DNA of 7,833 nt from contig SLQN01000380.1 in NCBI GenBank assembly GCA_007131465.1, positions 1-7,833 on the forward strand, given 5' to 3'. This DNA comes from Paracoccaceae bacterium (GTDB taxonomy: Bacteria > Pseudomonadota > Alphaproteobacteria > Rhodobacterales > Rhodobacteraceae). Shown piece by piece: positions 1 through 6,857 of the stretch. The notes below the pieces were generated by a model, which saw only the letters and a program-made list of their open reading frames with translations, had not been told where the DNA came from and did not search any database. Numbering within the stretch: position 1 is the first letter of the stretch; each line of letters starts with the position of its first letter. Made by a program: the position numbers and the translations under genes.

Positions 1-984
1 AACATCGTTCTGGCGACCGGCGCGCGCGCCCGCGAATTGCCGGGGCTGGAGGCCGATGGCGATCTGGTCTGGACCTACAAGCACGCATTGCAGCCCAAAC
101 GCATGCCCAAGAAGCTGCTGGTGATCGGATCGGGCGCAATCGGGATCGAATTTGCGAGTTTCTTCAACACGCTGGGCGCGGATGTGACCGTGGTCGAGGT
201 TCTGGACCGCATCCTGCCGGTGGAAGATGCCGAGATCAGCGCCTTTGCGCAGAAGTCTTTCGAAAAGCAGGGCATGAAGATCATTTCCAGGGCGATGGTC
301 AAGAAACTGGACCGCGCCAGCCCGAAGGTCACTGCGCATATCGAACGCGACGGCAAGATTGAGAAGATGGAGTTTGACACGGTCATTTCTGCGGTCGGGA
401 TCGTGGCGAATACCGAAGGGCTGGGGCTGGAGGATCTGGGCGTGAAGATCGACCGGTCCTTCGTGGTGACGGACGCATATTGCCGCACTGGCGTCGAGGG
501 GCTGTATGTGATCGGCGACGCGACCAACGGGCCGTGGCTGGCGCACAAGGCCAGCCATGAGGGCGTGATGGTGGCCGAGCTTATCGCGGGCGGGCATCCG
601 CATGCGGTGGACCCGGCCGCAATTGCCGGCTGCACCTATTGCCACCCGCAAGTGGCCAGCGTCGGCCTGACCGAGGCCAAGGCGAAAGAGGCGGGGCACG
701 AGATCAAGGTCGGTCGCTTCCCGTTCATCGGTAACGGCAAGGCGATTGCGCTGGGCGAACCGGAAGGCATGATAAAGACGGTTTTCGACGCCAAAACCGG
801 CGAGCTTCTGGGCGCGCATATGGTGGGTGCCGAAGTGACCGAGTTGATTCAGGGCTATGTCGTGGGCCGCACGCTGGAAACGACGGAAGAAGACCTGATG
901 AACACGGTATTCCCGCATCCGACCCTGAGCGAGATGATGCACGAATCGGTGCTGGACGCCTATGGCCGCGCGATCCATTTCTGA
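1..984 (+). CDS. lpdA: Dihydrolipoyl dehydrogenase (E3), 5'-truncated by the window edge
   Basis: This flavoprotein reoxidises the dihydrolipoyl group of the E2 subunit and passes electrons through FAD to NAD+ in the cytoplasmic pyruvate dehydrogenase (or related 2-oxoacid dehydrogenase) complex. The frame is open from base 1, so 327 C-terminal residues are visible. The family is usually about 465-475 residues, so roughly 140 are missing, including the FAD dinucleotide fold and the redox-active CxxxxC disulfide. Visible parts in order are the ATGAR strand at residues 5-9, the NAD-binding GSGAIG at 43-48 with Glu50, the second FAD contact (YVIGDA) in the middle, and the dimerisation domain. 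That domain carries the catalytic pair His306 (in HPTLSE) and Glu311, with the five-residue spacing of E. coli His444/Glu449. The TTG at 37 is internal and not a start. A hairpin terminator follows, so it is probably the last gene of its operon. Whether it serves pyruvate or another 2-oxoacid complex cannot be settled without the upstream genes. Confidence 0.95.
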   Translation, partial: NIVLATGARARELPGLEADGDLVWTYKHALQPKRMPKKLLVIGSGAIGIEFASFFNTLGADVTVVEVLDRILPVEDAEISAFAQKSFEKQGMKIISRAMVKKLDRASPKVTAHIERDGKIEKMEFDTVISAVGIVANTEGLGLEDLGVKIDRSFVVTDAYCRTGVEGLYVIGDATNGPWLAHKASHEGVMVAELIAGGHPHAVDPAAIAGCTYCHPQVASVGLTEAKAKEAGHEIKVGRFPFIGNGKAIALGEPEGMIKTVFDAKTGELLGAHMVGAEVTELIQGYVVGRTLETTEEDLMNTVFPHPTLSEMMHESVLDAYGRAIHF

Positions 985-1026
985 GGTCTGACCAAATCGA
1001 GCGGCTGCGCCGCAAGTCCATATGTC

Positions 1027-1059
1027 ACGCCCTGCCTTGCGGCAGGGCGTTCCGGTTTT
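1027..1059 (+). terminator. Rho-independent terminator after lpdA
   Basis: A perfect 10-bp GC-rich stem (ACGCCCTGCC at 1027-1036, GGCAGGGCGT at 1041-1050) with the loop TTGC is followed by TCCGGTTTTC. It lies 42 bases past the lpdA stop and upstream of the uvrA operator, where a terminator separating the two units is expected. The T-tract is interrupted, so efficiency is uncertain. A smaller stem (GCGGC/GCCGC, 1001-1013) sits just before it. Confidence 0.65.
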
Positions 1060-1069
1060 CGAGCCATTT

Positions 1070-1151
1070 TTGCCAAGATGCAGGCGAAGCGCGATTGTTC
1101 GCCGAATGTTCTTGCATTTCGCTTGGAGAGTCGGCAGCCGCGGACTATGTT
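1070..1151 (+). promoter_or_regulatory. Candidate uvrA promoter region (two weak options)
   Basis: No strong -35/-10 pair is visible. Option one is TTGCCA (1070-1075), 17 bases, GATTGT (1093-1098), which would put the -10 on the edge of the LexA box, a common repression geometry. Option two is TTGGAG (1123-1128), 17 bases, TATGTT (1146-1151), downstream of the box. Both are partial matches to the sigma-70 consensus, and only transcript start mapping could choose between them. Confidence 0.3.
1097..1111 (+). promoter_or_regulatory. LexA (SOS) operator upstream of uvrA
   Basis: The sequence is GTTC (1097-1100), seven bases, GTTC (1108-1111). This is the direct-repeat LexA box GTTC-N7-GTTC known from Rhodobacter and other alphaproteobacteria, and it differs from the palindromic CTG-N10-CAG box of enterics. 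It is a perfect match, about 67 bases before the uvrA start and downstream of the lpdA terminator, as expected for control of uvrA. LexA bound here would repress uvrA until DNA damage triggers its RecA-assisted self-cleavage. Confidence 0.85.
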
Positions 1152-1177
1152 GCAACCCATCAGCCTTGGGGGTCCGG

Positions 1178-4030
1178 ATGGCCGAGCAGAAGTTCATCGA
1201 AGTGCGCGGCGCGCGCGAGCATAACCTGAAGAATATCGATGTCAGCCTGCCCCGCGACAAGCTGGTGGTGATCACGGGCCTGTCGGGGTCGGGTAAATCC
1301 AGCCTTGCCTTTGACACGATCTATGCCGAAGGCCAGCGTCGCTATGTCGAAAGCCTTTCGGCCTATGCGCGCCAGTTTCTGGACATGATGCAGAAGCCCG
1401 ACATGGACCATATCTCTGGCCTCTCGCCTGCGATCTCCATCGAGCAGAAGACCACCAGCAAGAACCCGCGCTCGACCGTCGGCACTGTGACCGAGATTTA
1501 TGACTATATGCGCCTGCTGTTTGCCCGCGCGGGCACGCCCTACAGCCCGGCCACCGGCCAGCCGATAGAGGCGCAGCAGGTGCAGGACATGGTAGACCGG
1601 ATCATGGTCTTCGAGAAGGGGACACGCGCCTATCTGATGGCCCCCATCGTGCGCGACCGCAAGGGCGAATACCGCAAGGAATTTCTGGACCTGCGCAAGC
1701 AGGGCTTCCAGCGGGTGAAGGTGGACGGGCAGTTCCATGAGCTGGACGAACCGCCCAGCCTCGACAAGAAATTCCGCCATGACATTGATGTTGTCGTGGA
1801 TCGTCTGGTCGTGCGCGAAGGCATCGAGACGCGGCTGGCGGACAGTCTGCGCACGGCGCTGGATCTGGCCGATGGCATCGCAGTGCTGGAACTGGCGAGC
1901 GATGAGGCCGAACGGATCACCTTCAGCGAGAAGTTTGCCTGTCCGGTCAGTGGCTTCACCATTTCCGAGATCGAACCGCGTCTGTTTTCCTTCAATGCGC
2001 CCTCGGGGGCCTGTCCGGTCTGTGACGGGTTGGGGGTGGAATTGTTCTTTGACGAACGTCTGGTCGTGCCCGACCATGCATTGCGGCTGGCCGACGGTGC
2101 GATTGCGCCCTGGCGCAAGGGTAAGTCGCCCTATTTCCTGCAAACCATCGAATCGCTGGCGAAACATTACGAATTCAATGTCAGAACCCCGTGGAAAGAC
2201 CTTCCCGCGCATGTACAGCAAGTCTTTCTGCACGGGTCGGGTGGCGAGGAATTGCCATTTCGCTATGACGAGGGCGGGCGCGTCTATAATGTGACGCGGG
2301 CCTTCGAAGGCGTGATCCCGAATATGGAGCGGCGCTATCGCGAAACCGACAGCGCCTGGATTCGTGAGGAGTTCGAGCGCTATCAGAACCAGCGTGCCTG
2401 TGGCACCTGCGGCGGGCATCGGCTGAAGCCCGAAGCGCTGGCGGTCAAGATCGGCGGCCTGCATGTCGGGCAAGTCACGGAAATGTCCATCCGCGAGGCG
2501 TACGCCTGGGTCGAAGGTGTGCCGGAGTCGCTGAGCAAGCAGAAGAACGAGATTGCCCGCGCCATCCTTAAGGAAATCCGTGAACGGTTGGGGTTTCTGG
2601 TCAATGTGGGGCTGGATTACCTGACCCTTGGGCGGCATGCGGGCACGCTTTCGGGCGGGGAAAGCCAGCGCATCCGGCTGGCCAGCCAGATCGGCAGCGG
2701 GCTGACGGGCGTGCTGTATGTGTTGGATGAACCGAGTATCGGGCTGCACCAGCGCGACAATGACCGCCTTCTGACCACGCTGCGCAACCTGCGCGACCAG
2801 GGCAATACCGTGATTGTGGTCGAGCATGACGAGGAAGCGATCCGGACCGCGGATTTCGTGCTGGATATCGGGCCGGGGGCGGGCGTGCATGGGGGCCAGA
2901 TCGTGGCGCAGGGCACGCCGGCCGAGATCATGGCCGATCCGGCCAGCCTGACCGGGCAATACCTGAGCGGGACGCGCGCGATCCCTGTGCCGAAAACCCG
3001 GCGCAAGGGCAATGGCAAGAAGGTCAAGGTCGTGAAAGCTAGCGGCAACAACCTGCGCGACGTCACGGCAGAGTTTCCGCTGGGCAAGTTTGTCTGCGTG
3101 ACGGGCGTGTCGGGCGGGGGCAAGTCTACATTGACGATCGAGACGCTCTTCAAGACAGCCTCGATGCGGCTGAATGGCGCGCGCCAGACACCCGCGCCCT
3201 GCGAGACGATCAAGGGGCTGGAATTGCTGGACAAGGTCATCGACATCGACCAGCGCCCCATCGGGCGCACGCCCCGGTCCAACCCGGCCACGTATACGGG
3301 CGCATTCGGGCCGATCCGCGACTGGTTCGCCGGTCTGCCGGAATCGCGCGCACGGGGCTACAAACCGGGGCGGTTTTCCTTCAACGTGAAGGGCGGGCGG
3401 TGCGAGGCCTGTCAGGGTGACGGGGTCCTGAAGATCGAGATGAATTTCCTGCCCGATGTCTATGTCACTTGCGAGACCTGCAAGGGCAAACGCTATAACC
3501 GCGAAACGCTGGAAGTGCTGTTCAAGGGCAAGTCCATCGCGGATGTGCTGGACATGACCGTGGAAGAGGCGCAGGGCTTCTTTACGGCTGTGCCGTCCAT
3601 CCGGGAGAAGATGGATGCGCTGATGCGGGTGGGGCTGGGGTATATCAAGGTCGGCCAGCAGGCGACCACGCTATCGGGGGGCGAGGCGCAGCGTGTGAAG
3701 CTGTCGAAGGAACTGGCGCGGCGCTCAACGGGCCGGACGCTCTATATTCTGGACGAACCCACCACCGGGCTGCATTTCGAGGATGTCCGCAAGCTTCTGG
3801 AAGTGTTGCACGAACTGGTCGAGCAGGGCAATACGGTGGTCGTGATCGAACATAATCTGGATGTGGTGAAGACAGCCGACTGGATCATTGATATCGGCCC
3901 TGAAGGCGGCGATGGTGGTGGGCAGATCGTGGCCGTGGGCACGCCCGAGGATGTGGCCAAGGTCGAGGCCAGCCATACCGGGTGTTATCTTGCGCCGCTA
4001 TTGGCGCAGGGGCGGGTGGCGGCGGAATAG
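1178..4030 (+). CDS. uvrA: UvrABC excinuclease subunit A
   Basis: UvrA is the cytoplasmic ATPase that finds bulky DNA lesions and loads UvrB in nucleotide excision repair. The product is 950 residues (E. coli: 940). Domains in order: Walker A GLSGSGKS at 34-41; UvrB-binding and insertion regions between roughly 120 and 400; first Cys cluster at 255-282; CGTC at 408-411; ABC signature LSGGESQR at 491-498; Walker B with LDEPS at 516-520; second Walker A GVSGGGKS at 643-650; C4 zinc finger Cys742/745/765/768; second signature LSGGEAQR at 832-839; Walker B LDEPT at 858-862. The first Cys cluster lacks its second cysteine (Ser258). The ATG at 1178 was chosen because the protein then begins [19 protein letters not shown], the usual family start. 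The frame is open back to an ATG at 1022, but that stretch covers the lpdA terminator and the LexA box. The Shine-Dalgarno is modest (GGGGG at 1168-1172, 5-base spacer). SOS control is inferred from the upstream box. Confidence 0.97.
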   Translation: MAEQKFIEVRGAREHNLKNIDVSLPRDKLVVITGLSGSGKSSLAFDTIYAEGQRRYVESLSAYARQFLDMMQKPDMDHISGLSPAISIEQKTTSKNPRSTVGTVTEIYDYMRLLFARAGTPYSPATGQPIEAQQVQDMVDRIMVFEKGTRAYLMAPIVRDRKGEYRKEFLDLRKQGFQRVKVDGQFHELDEPPSLDKKFRHDIDVVVDRLVVREGIETRLADSLRTALDLADGIAVLELASDEAERITFSEKFACPVSGFTISEIEPRLFSFNAPSGACPVCDGLGVELFFDERLVVPDHALRLADGAIAPWRKGKSPYFLQTIESLAKHYEFNVRTPWKDLPAHVQQVFLHGSGGEELPFRYDEGGRVYNVTRAFEGVIPNMERRYRETDSAWIREEFERYQNQRACGTCGGHRLKPEALAVKIGGLHVGQVTEMSIREAYAWVEGVPESLSKQKNEIARAILKEIRERLGFLVNVGLDYLTLGRHAGTLSGGESQRIRLASQIGSGLTGVLYVLDEPSIGLHQRDNDRLLTTLRNLRDQGNTVIVVEHDEEAIRTADFVLDIGPGAGVHGGQIVAQGTPAEIMADPASLTGQYLSGTRAIPVPKTRRKGNGKKVKVVKASGNNLRDVTAEFPLGKFVCVTGVSGGGKSTLTIETLFKTASMRLNGARQTPAPCETIKGLELLDKVIDIDQRPIGRTPRSNPATYTGAFGPIRDWFAGLPESRARGYKPGRFSFNVKGGRCEACQGDGVLKIEMNFLPDVYVTCETCKGKRYNRETLEVLFKGKSIADVLDMTVEEAQGFFTAVPSIREKMDALMRVGLGYIKVGQQATTLSGGEAQRVKLSKELARRSTGRTLYILDEPTTGLHFEDVRKLLEVLHELVEQGNTVVVIEHNLDVVKTADWIIDIGPEGGDGGGQIVAVGTPEDVAKVEASHTGCYLAPLLAQGRVAAE

Positions 4031-4056
4031 TGCTGCGGGAGGCAATCTCTCGGCGC

Positions 4057-6153
4057 TTAACCCGGATCGTTCAGAGATGCGAAACTTGTGCCTCTTGCTG
4101 CGAGGTCCGCTAACAGAGGGGCGGGCTGCCAGAAATACGCATCTTCCCGCGCGAAGCCCGAAATTTGGTGGAGCAATACGGGCAAACCCTGCGCATCGGC
4201 CCAGTGCAGCGGCCCGCCACGCCAGCGCGGGAAGCCATAGCCGTGCAGCAGGGTCACATCCACATCCAGTGGCCGCATGGCAATGCCCTCGCCGACCACA
4301 CGGGCAGCCTCGTTCACGAGTGCGGCCATGTAACGGGCGATGATTTCGTCCGGCGCGAAATCACGGGGGCTGATCCTGCGCGCGGCGCGTTCGCGCGCAA
4401 TGATCGCCTCGACCTCCGGGTTGGGGCGCGGTTTGGGCCCGTCATAGAGGTAATAGCCCTGCCCGGTCTTGCGTCCGAGCCAGCCGCGCGCATGCAGCAC
4501 GTCCCCCCAGCGGGCCACGACCTCGCGCGGGTCGCGGGTCGCGGCCTTGCGCTGGCGGGTGAAGAACCCGATATCCAGCCCGGCCAGATCCTGCACCGCA
4601 TAGGGCCCCATCGGGAAGCCGAAATCGGTGATGGCGCGGTCAACTTCGTACGGGTTCGCACCCATCAGCACGATGTGGTCCGCAGCCGCGCGACAGGCTT
4701 GCAGGATGCGGTTACCGATGAACCCATCACAGACCCCAGCGCGCACGGACACTTTGCGCAGGCGTTTGCCCAGTACGAAGCCTGTCGCCACGGCATCAGG
4801 TGCTGCGCCTTCGGGCACGACGATTTCCAGCAACCGCATCACATGGGCGGGTGAGAAGAAATGCAGCCCCAGCACATCGGCCGGGCGGCGGGTGACAGCG
4901 GCAATCTGTGCGATATCCAGATAGGAGGTGTTGGTGGCCAGAACCGCGCCGGGTTTGCAATGCTGGTCAAGTTGGGTAAAGACAGCGCGCTTGGTGTCCA
5001 TGTCCTCGAACACGGCCTCGATGACGAGATCGCAGTCTGACAGGGCCGCATAATCATTGGTCGTGCGGAACTGGTCCGACAGGATGCGCGCGCGGGCGTC
5101 CCCGGTCAGCTTGCCGCGCCGTACGCTGTCTTCCAGTGTTTGTGCGACGCTGGCCTGCGCAGCGGCGGCGCTGGCCGTATCGCGTTCCAGCAGCGTCACA
5201 TCCAGCCCCGCCAGCAGGGCTGCGACGGCAATGCCGCTGCCCATGCGTCCGCCGCCGATAACGCCGATCTGCTCGACGGCGCGCGGGGAGACGCCTTGCA
5301 GGTCGGGCAGATGCGCGACCTTGCGTTCGGCAAGGAACGCATGGACAAGGGCTGCGCGTTGCGGGCTGTCCACAAGGCGCAGAAACGCCGCGCGCTCCAG
5401 GTGAATCCCGTCGGCAAATGGCAGGCCCGCCCCGCTCACGGTTACGTCGATGGCTGTCATTTGCGCAATCTGGCCCTTGAATCTTGCAGCCACGCTGGCG
5501 CGCAGATTTCGCAACGCCTCCGGGTCAATCTCGGGCGCTGGCATGGCGCTGACGCGGCGCGGGCCGGCATCCTGCGCAAGCAGGCGGCCGCCCATCTCCA
5601 GACCTGCGGCGCGCGGATCCGTGCCGGGCGCGAGCGCGTCCAGAATGCCCAGCGCAAGGGCCTCATCCGCCGCCACTTGTCGCGCCGAGGTCATGATTTC
5701 CAGCGCAGGGTGCAGGCCGGTCAGGCGTGGCAGACGCTGGGTGCCACCTGCACCAGGGATGATGCCCAGCGTTGTTTCGGGCAGGCCCAGCTTTACCCCC
5801 GGCAGGCCCAGCCGGTAATGCGCCCCCAGCGCCAGTTCCAGCCCGCCACCAAGTGCCGTGCCATGCAGCACGGCCAGAACGGGTTTGTCCAGCGCCTCCA
5901 GTTGCGCAATCACATCAGGCAGGAATGGCGCGCGCGGCGGTGCGCCGAATTCGCGGATATCGGCTCCGGCGATAAAACTGCGCCCGGCGCAATACAGAAC
6001 CCCCAGACGCGCCGCAGGGTCTGCCGCGAACTGATCCAGCGCCACGACAAGTCCGGCGCGCACGGGGTGGCCGATGGCATTGACCGGCGGGTTGTCAATG
6101 CAGATCAGAGCAATCTCGCCCTGTCGCGCGTAGGTTACGGGCGCTTGGGTCAT
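4057..6153 (-). CDS. Fused enoyl-CoA hydratase / 3-hydroxyacyl-CoA dehydrogenase (FadB/FadJ-like)
   Basis: This cytoplasmic bifunctional enzyme carries out two steps of fatty-acid beta-oxidation: hydration of trans-2-enoyl-CoA, then NAD-dependent oxidation of the 3-hydroxyacyl-CoA. The product is 698 residues (E. coli FadB 729, FadJ 714). The N-terminal crotonase domain has IAGADI at 61-66, the oxyanion-hole GGGLEL at 102-107, and catalytic Glu106 and Glu126, spaced 20 as in FadB Glu119/Glu139. The dehydrogenase domain has the NAD fold [11 protein letters not shown] at 297-307, NTS at 408-410, and the His431 (HFFSPA)/Glu443 pair, spaced 12 as in FadB. Two C-terminal helical dehydrogenase domains follow. 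All catalytic residues are present. I chose the ATG at 6153 because GGAG precedes it by 9 bases; an in-frame ATG at 6192 would add 13 polar residues not expected in the family. No thiolase or acyl-CoA dehydrogenase gene adjoins it in the window, so I do not choose between the fadB and fadJ names. Confidence 0.93.
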   Translation of the reverse strand: MTQAPVTYARQGEIALICIDNPPVNAIGHPVRAGLVVALDQFAADPAARLGVLYCAGRSFIAGADIREFGAPPRAPFLPDVIAQLEALDKPVLAVLHGTALGGGLELALGAHYRLGLPGVKLGLPETTLGIIPGAGGTQRLPRLTGLHPALEIMTSARQVAADEALALGILDALAPGTDPRAAGLEMGGRLLAQDAGPRRVSAMPAPEIDPEALRNLRASVAARFKGQIAQMTAIDVTVSGAGLPFADGIHLERAAFLRLVDSPQRAALVHAFLAERKVAHLPDLQGVSPRAVEQIGVIGGGRMGSGIAVAALLAGLDVTLLERDTASAAAAQASVAQTLEDSVRRGKLTGDARARILSDQFRTTNDYAALSDCDLVIEAVFEDMDTKRAVFTQLDQHCKPGAVLATNTSYLDIAQIAAVTRRPADVLGLHFFSPAHVMRLLEIVVPEGAAPDAVATGFVLGKRLRKVSVRAGVCDGFIGNRILQACRAAADHIVLMGANPYEVDRAITDFGFPMGPYAVQDLAGLDIGFFTRQRKAATRDPREVVARWGDVLHARGWLGRKTGQGYYLYDGPKPRPNPEVEAIIARERAARRISPRDFAPDEIIARYMAALVNEAARVVGEGIAMRPLDVDVTLLHGYGFPRWRGGPLHWADAQGLPVLLHQISGFAREDAYFWQPAPLLADLAARGTSFASLNDPG

Positions 6154-6162
6154 GTCACTTGG

Positions 6163-6166
6163 CTCC
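6163..6166 (-). promoter_or_regulatory. Ribosome binding site deciding the beta-oxidation gene start
   Basis: On the minus strand, GGAG lies 9 bases before the ATG at 6153. The alternative in-frame ATG at 6192 has only a G-rich stretch (GGGGCGAAG) before it. This favours the 698-residue product over a 711-residue one. No convincing sigma-70 promoter is visible between this site and the terminator at 6238-6272. Confidence 0.65.
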
Positions 6167-6237
6167 GGCGTTTTTCGTCTTTTTTGTGACATGTCTTCGC
6201 CCCGAGGGCAAGCAGCCCTTCGCGGCGCGGCTGGTTG

Positions 6238-6272
6238 AAAAACCCGGCAAGGCCGAGGGGCCTTGCCGGGTT
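6238..6272 (-). terminator. Strong Rho-independent terminator after the cytochrome c gene
   Basis: A perfect 14-bp inverted repeat (AACCCGGCAAGGCC at 6241-6254, GGCCTTGCCGGGTT at 6259-6272) has a 4-base loop. Read on the minus strand, the stem runs straight into TTTTTC (down to 6237). It starts about 30 bases past the cytochrome stop and so ends the hemA/cytochrome unit, separating it from the beta-oxidation gene. The rest of the 148-base gap (6154-6301) holds only the leader of that gene and a weak imperfect hairpin at 6203-6221. Confidence 0.9.
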
Positions 6273-6301
6273 CCGCGCATTATCGGCTTCCTTGTGGTAG
6301 A

Positions 6302-6787
6302 TCAGCCTTCGCTGTTTTCATCCTCATCTGCACCGTCTTCGGCCTCGTCTTCTGCAGGCGCACCGAATTGCGCCAGGAAGGCGATCACATCGCGCGCCGT
6401 GGCCTCATCGCGCACGCGGAACGACATCTGGCTGCGCGCGCGGTTGCTATCAAGTCTTTCGCGCAGATAGCCCTGCGGGTCGAGAAGGTAGGCCACCATC
6501 TCTTCCTCGTCCCAGACAAGCCCTTCTTCCCCGGCCTCGACCAGGGACGCGCCATAGCGGAATTCCTCGATTCCGGCCTGACGACCGATGATTCCGTAAA
6601 GGTTCGGCCCAGTGCGGACGTTCGGACGCCCGGCCAGCACGTCGCCCTCTTCATTCATCACATTGTGGCAGTTCTGGCACTGGCTCTGGAACGCGCTTGC
6701 GCCCGACTCGATGTCGCCCGCAAGGGCCGCGCCAGATGTGAGCGACAGGGTAAGAGCTGCCGCTGCAGCGCCAAGTCTGAAATCCAT
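6302..6787 (-). CDS. Acidic periplasmic class I cytochrome c (c2/c550-like)
   Basis: This is a soluble electron carrier exported to the periplasm, where haem is attached. In this family the usual role is shuttling electrons from the bc1 complex to a terminal oxidase or, in phototrophs, a reaction centre. The precursor is 161 residues. A Sec signal peptide spans about 1-23, with predicted cleavage ALA|GD. Haem attaches at Cys37-Gln-Asn-Cys40-His41, and Met121 (in SQMSF) is the likely sixth ligand. The TGPNLYG stretch at 59-65 and the VIAFLAQ helix near 134-140 match the Paracoccus c550/c2 group. Oddities: there is no lysine anywhere, 30 Asp/Glu against 11 Arg in the predicted mature chain, and a tail from about 145 that is mostly Asp/Glu. 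The start has GGAGG 9 bases upstream. It lies 70 bases downstream of hemA on the same strand. The family assignment is firm; the exact redox partner is unknown. Confidence 0.9.
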   Translation of the reverse strand: MDFRLGAAAAALTLSLTSGAALAGDIESGASAFQSQCQNCHNVMNEEGDVLAGRPNVRTGPNLYGIIGRQAGIEEFRYGASLVEAGEEGLVWDEEEMVAYLLDPQGYLRERLDSNRARSQMSFRVRDEATARDVIAFLAQFGAPAEDEAEDGADEDENSEG

Positions 6788-6796
6788 GTTGTCTTT

Positions 6797-6801
6797 CCTC
6801 C
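6797..6801 (-). promoter_or_regulatory. Strong Shine-Dalgarno for the cytochrome c gene
   Basis: On the minus strand, GGAGG followed by AAAGACAAC and then ATG gives an ideal 9-base spacer. It fixes the start at 6787, which also gives a complete signal peptide. It is the best ribosome binding site in the window, in keeping with an abundant protein. Confidence 0.8.
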
Positions 6802-6820
6802 AAGATGCGATTGTTGCGCC

Positions 6821-6850
6821 ACCATCTGCGACGATGCGCCTTCAAGTCAA
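6821..6850 (-). promoter_or_regulatory. Possible promoter between hemA and the cytochrome c gene
   Basis: On the minus strand, TTGACT (6850-6845) matches the sigma-70 -35 consensus at five of six bases. Eighteen bases later is GATGGT (6826-6821), a poor -10. Transcription would begin near 6814 and leave a leader of about 27 bases with the strong Shine-Dalgarno. The weak -10 makes this tentative. No terminator hairpin with a U-run follows hemA in this gap, so read-through from hemA is also possible. Confidence 0.3.
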
Positions 6851-6857
6851 GTCATGT

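Noticed and set aside
960..1160. 66-residue minus-strand frame across the lpdA-uvrA gap
   Set aside because: It spans the terminator hairpin and the LexA box, overlaps the lpdA end, and lacks a recognisable ribosome binding site or motif.
1160..2959. 599-residue open frame on the minus strand, antisense to uvrA
   Set aside because: It lies inside the unambiguous uvrA gene, resembles no family I know, and has no recognisable domain. Long antisense frames are expected in GC-rich genes with strong third-position bias.
3991..4008. Inverted repeat TGCGCC/GGCGCA near the uvrA 3' end as a terminator
   Set aside because: The stem has only 6 bp, lies inside coding sequence, and has no following U-run on either strand.
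5140..6189. 349-residue open frame on the plus strand, antisense to the beta-oxidation gene
   Set aside because: The opposing gene has all its catalytic residues in order. This frame is rich in Arg, Gln and Ala with no motif, typical of a GC-bias shadow.
6203..6221. Imperfect hairpin CGAGGGC/GCCCTTCG upstream of the beta-oxidation gene
   Set aside because: A short bulged stem with no U-run or known leader motif; chance in GC-rich sequence is the simpler explanation.
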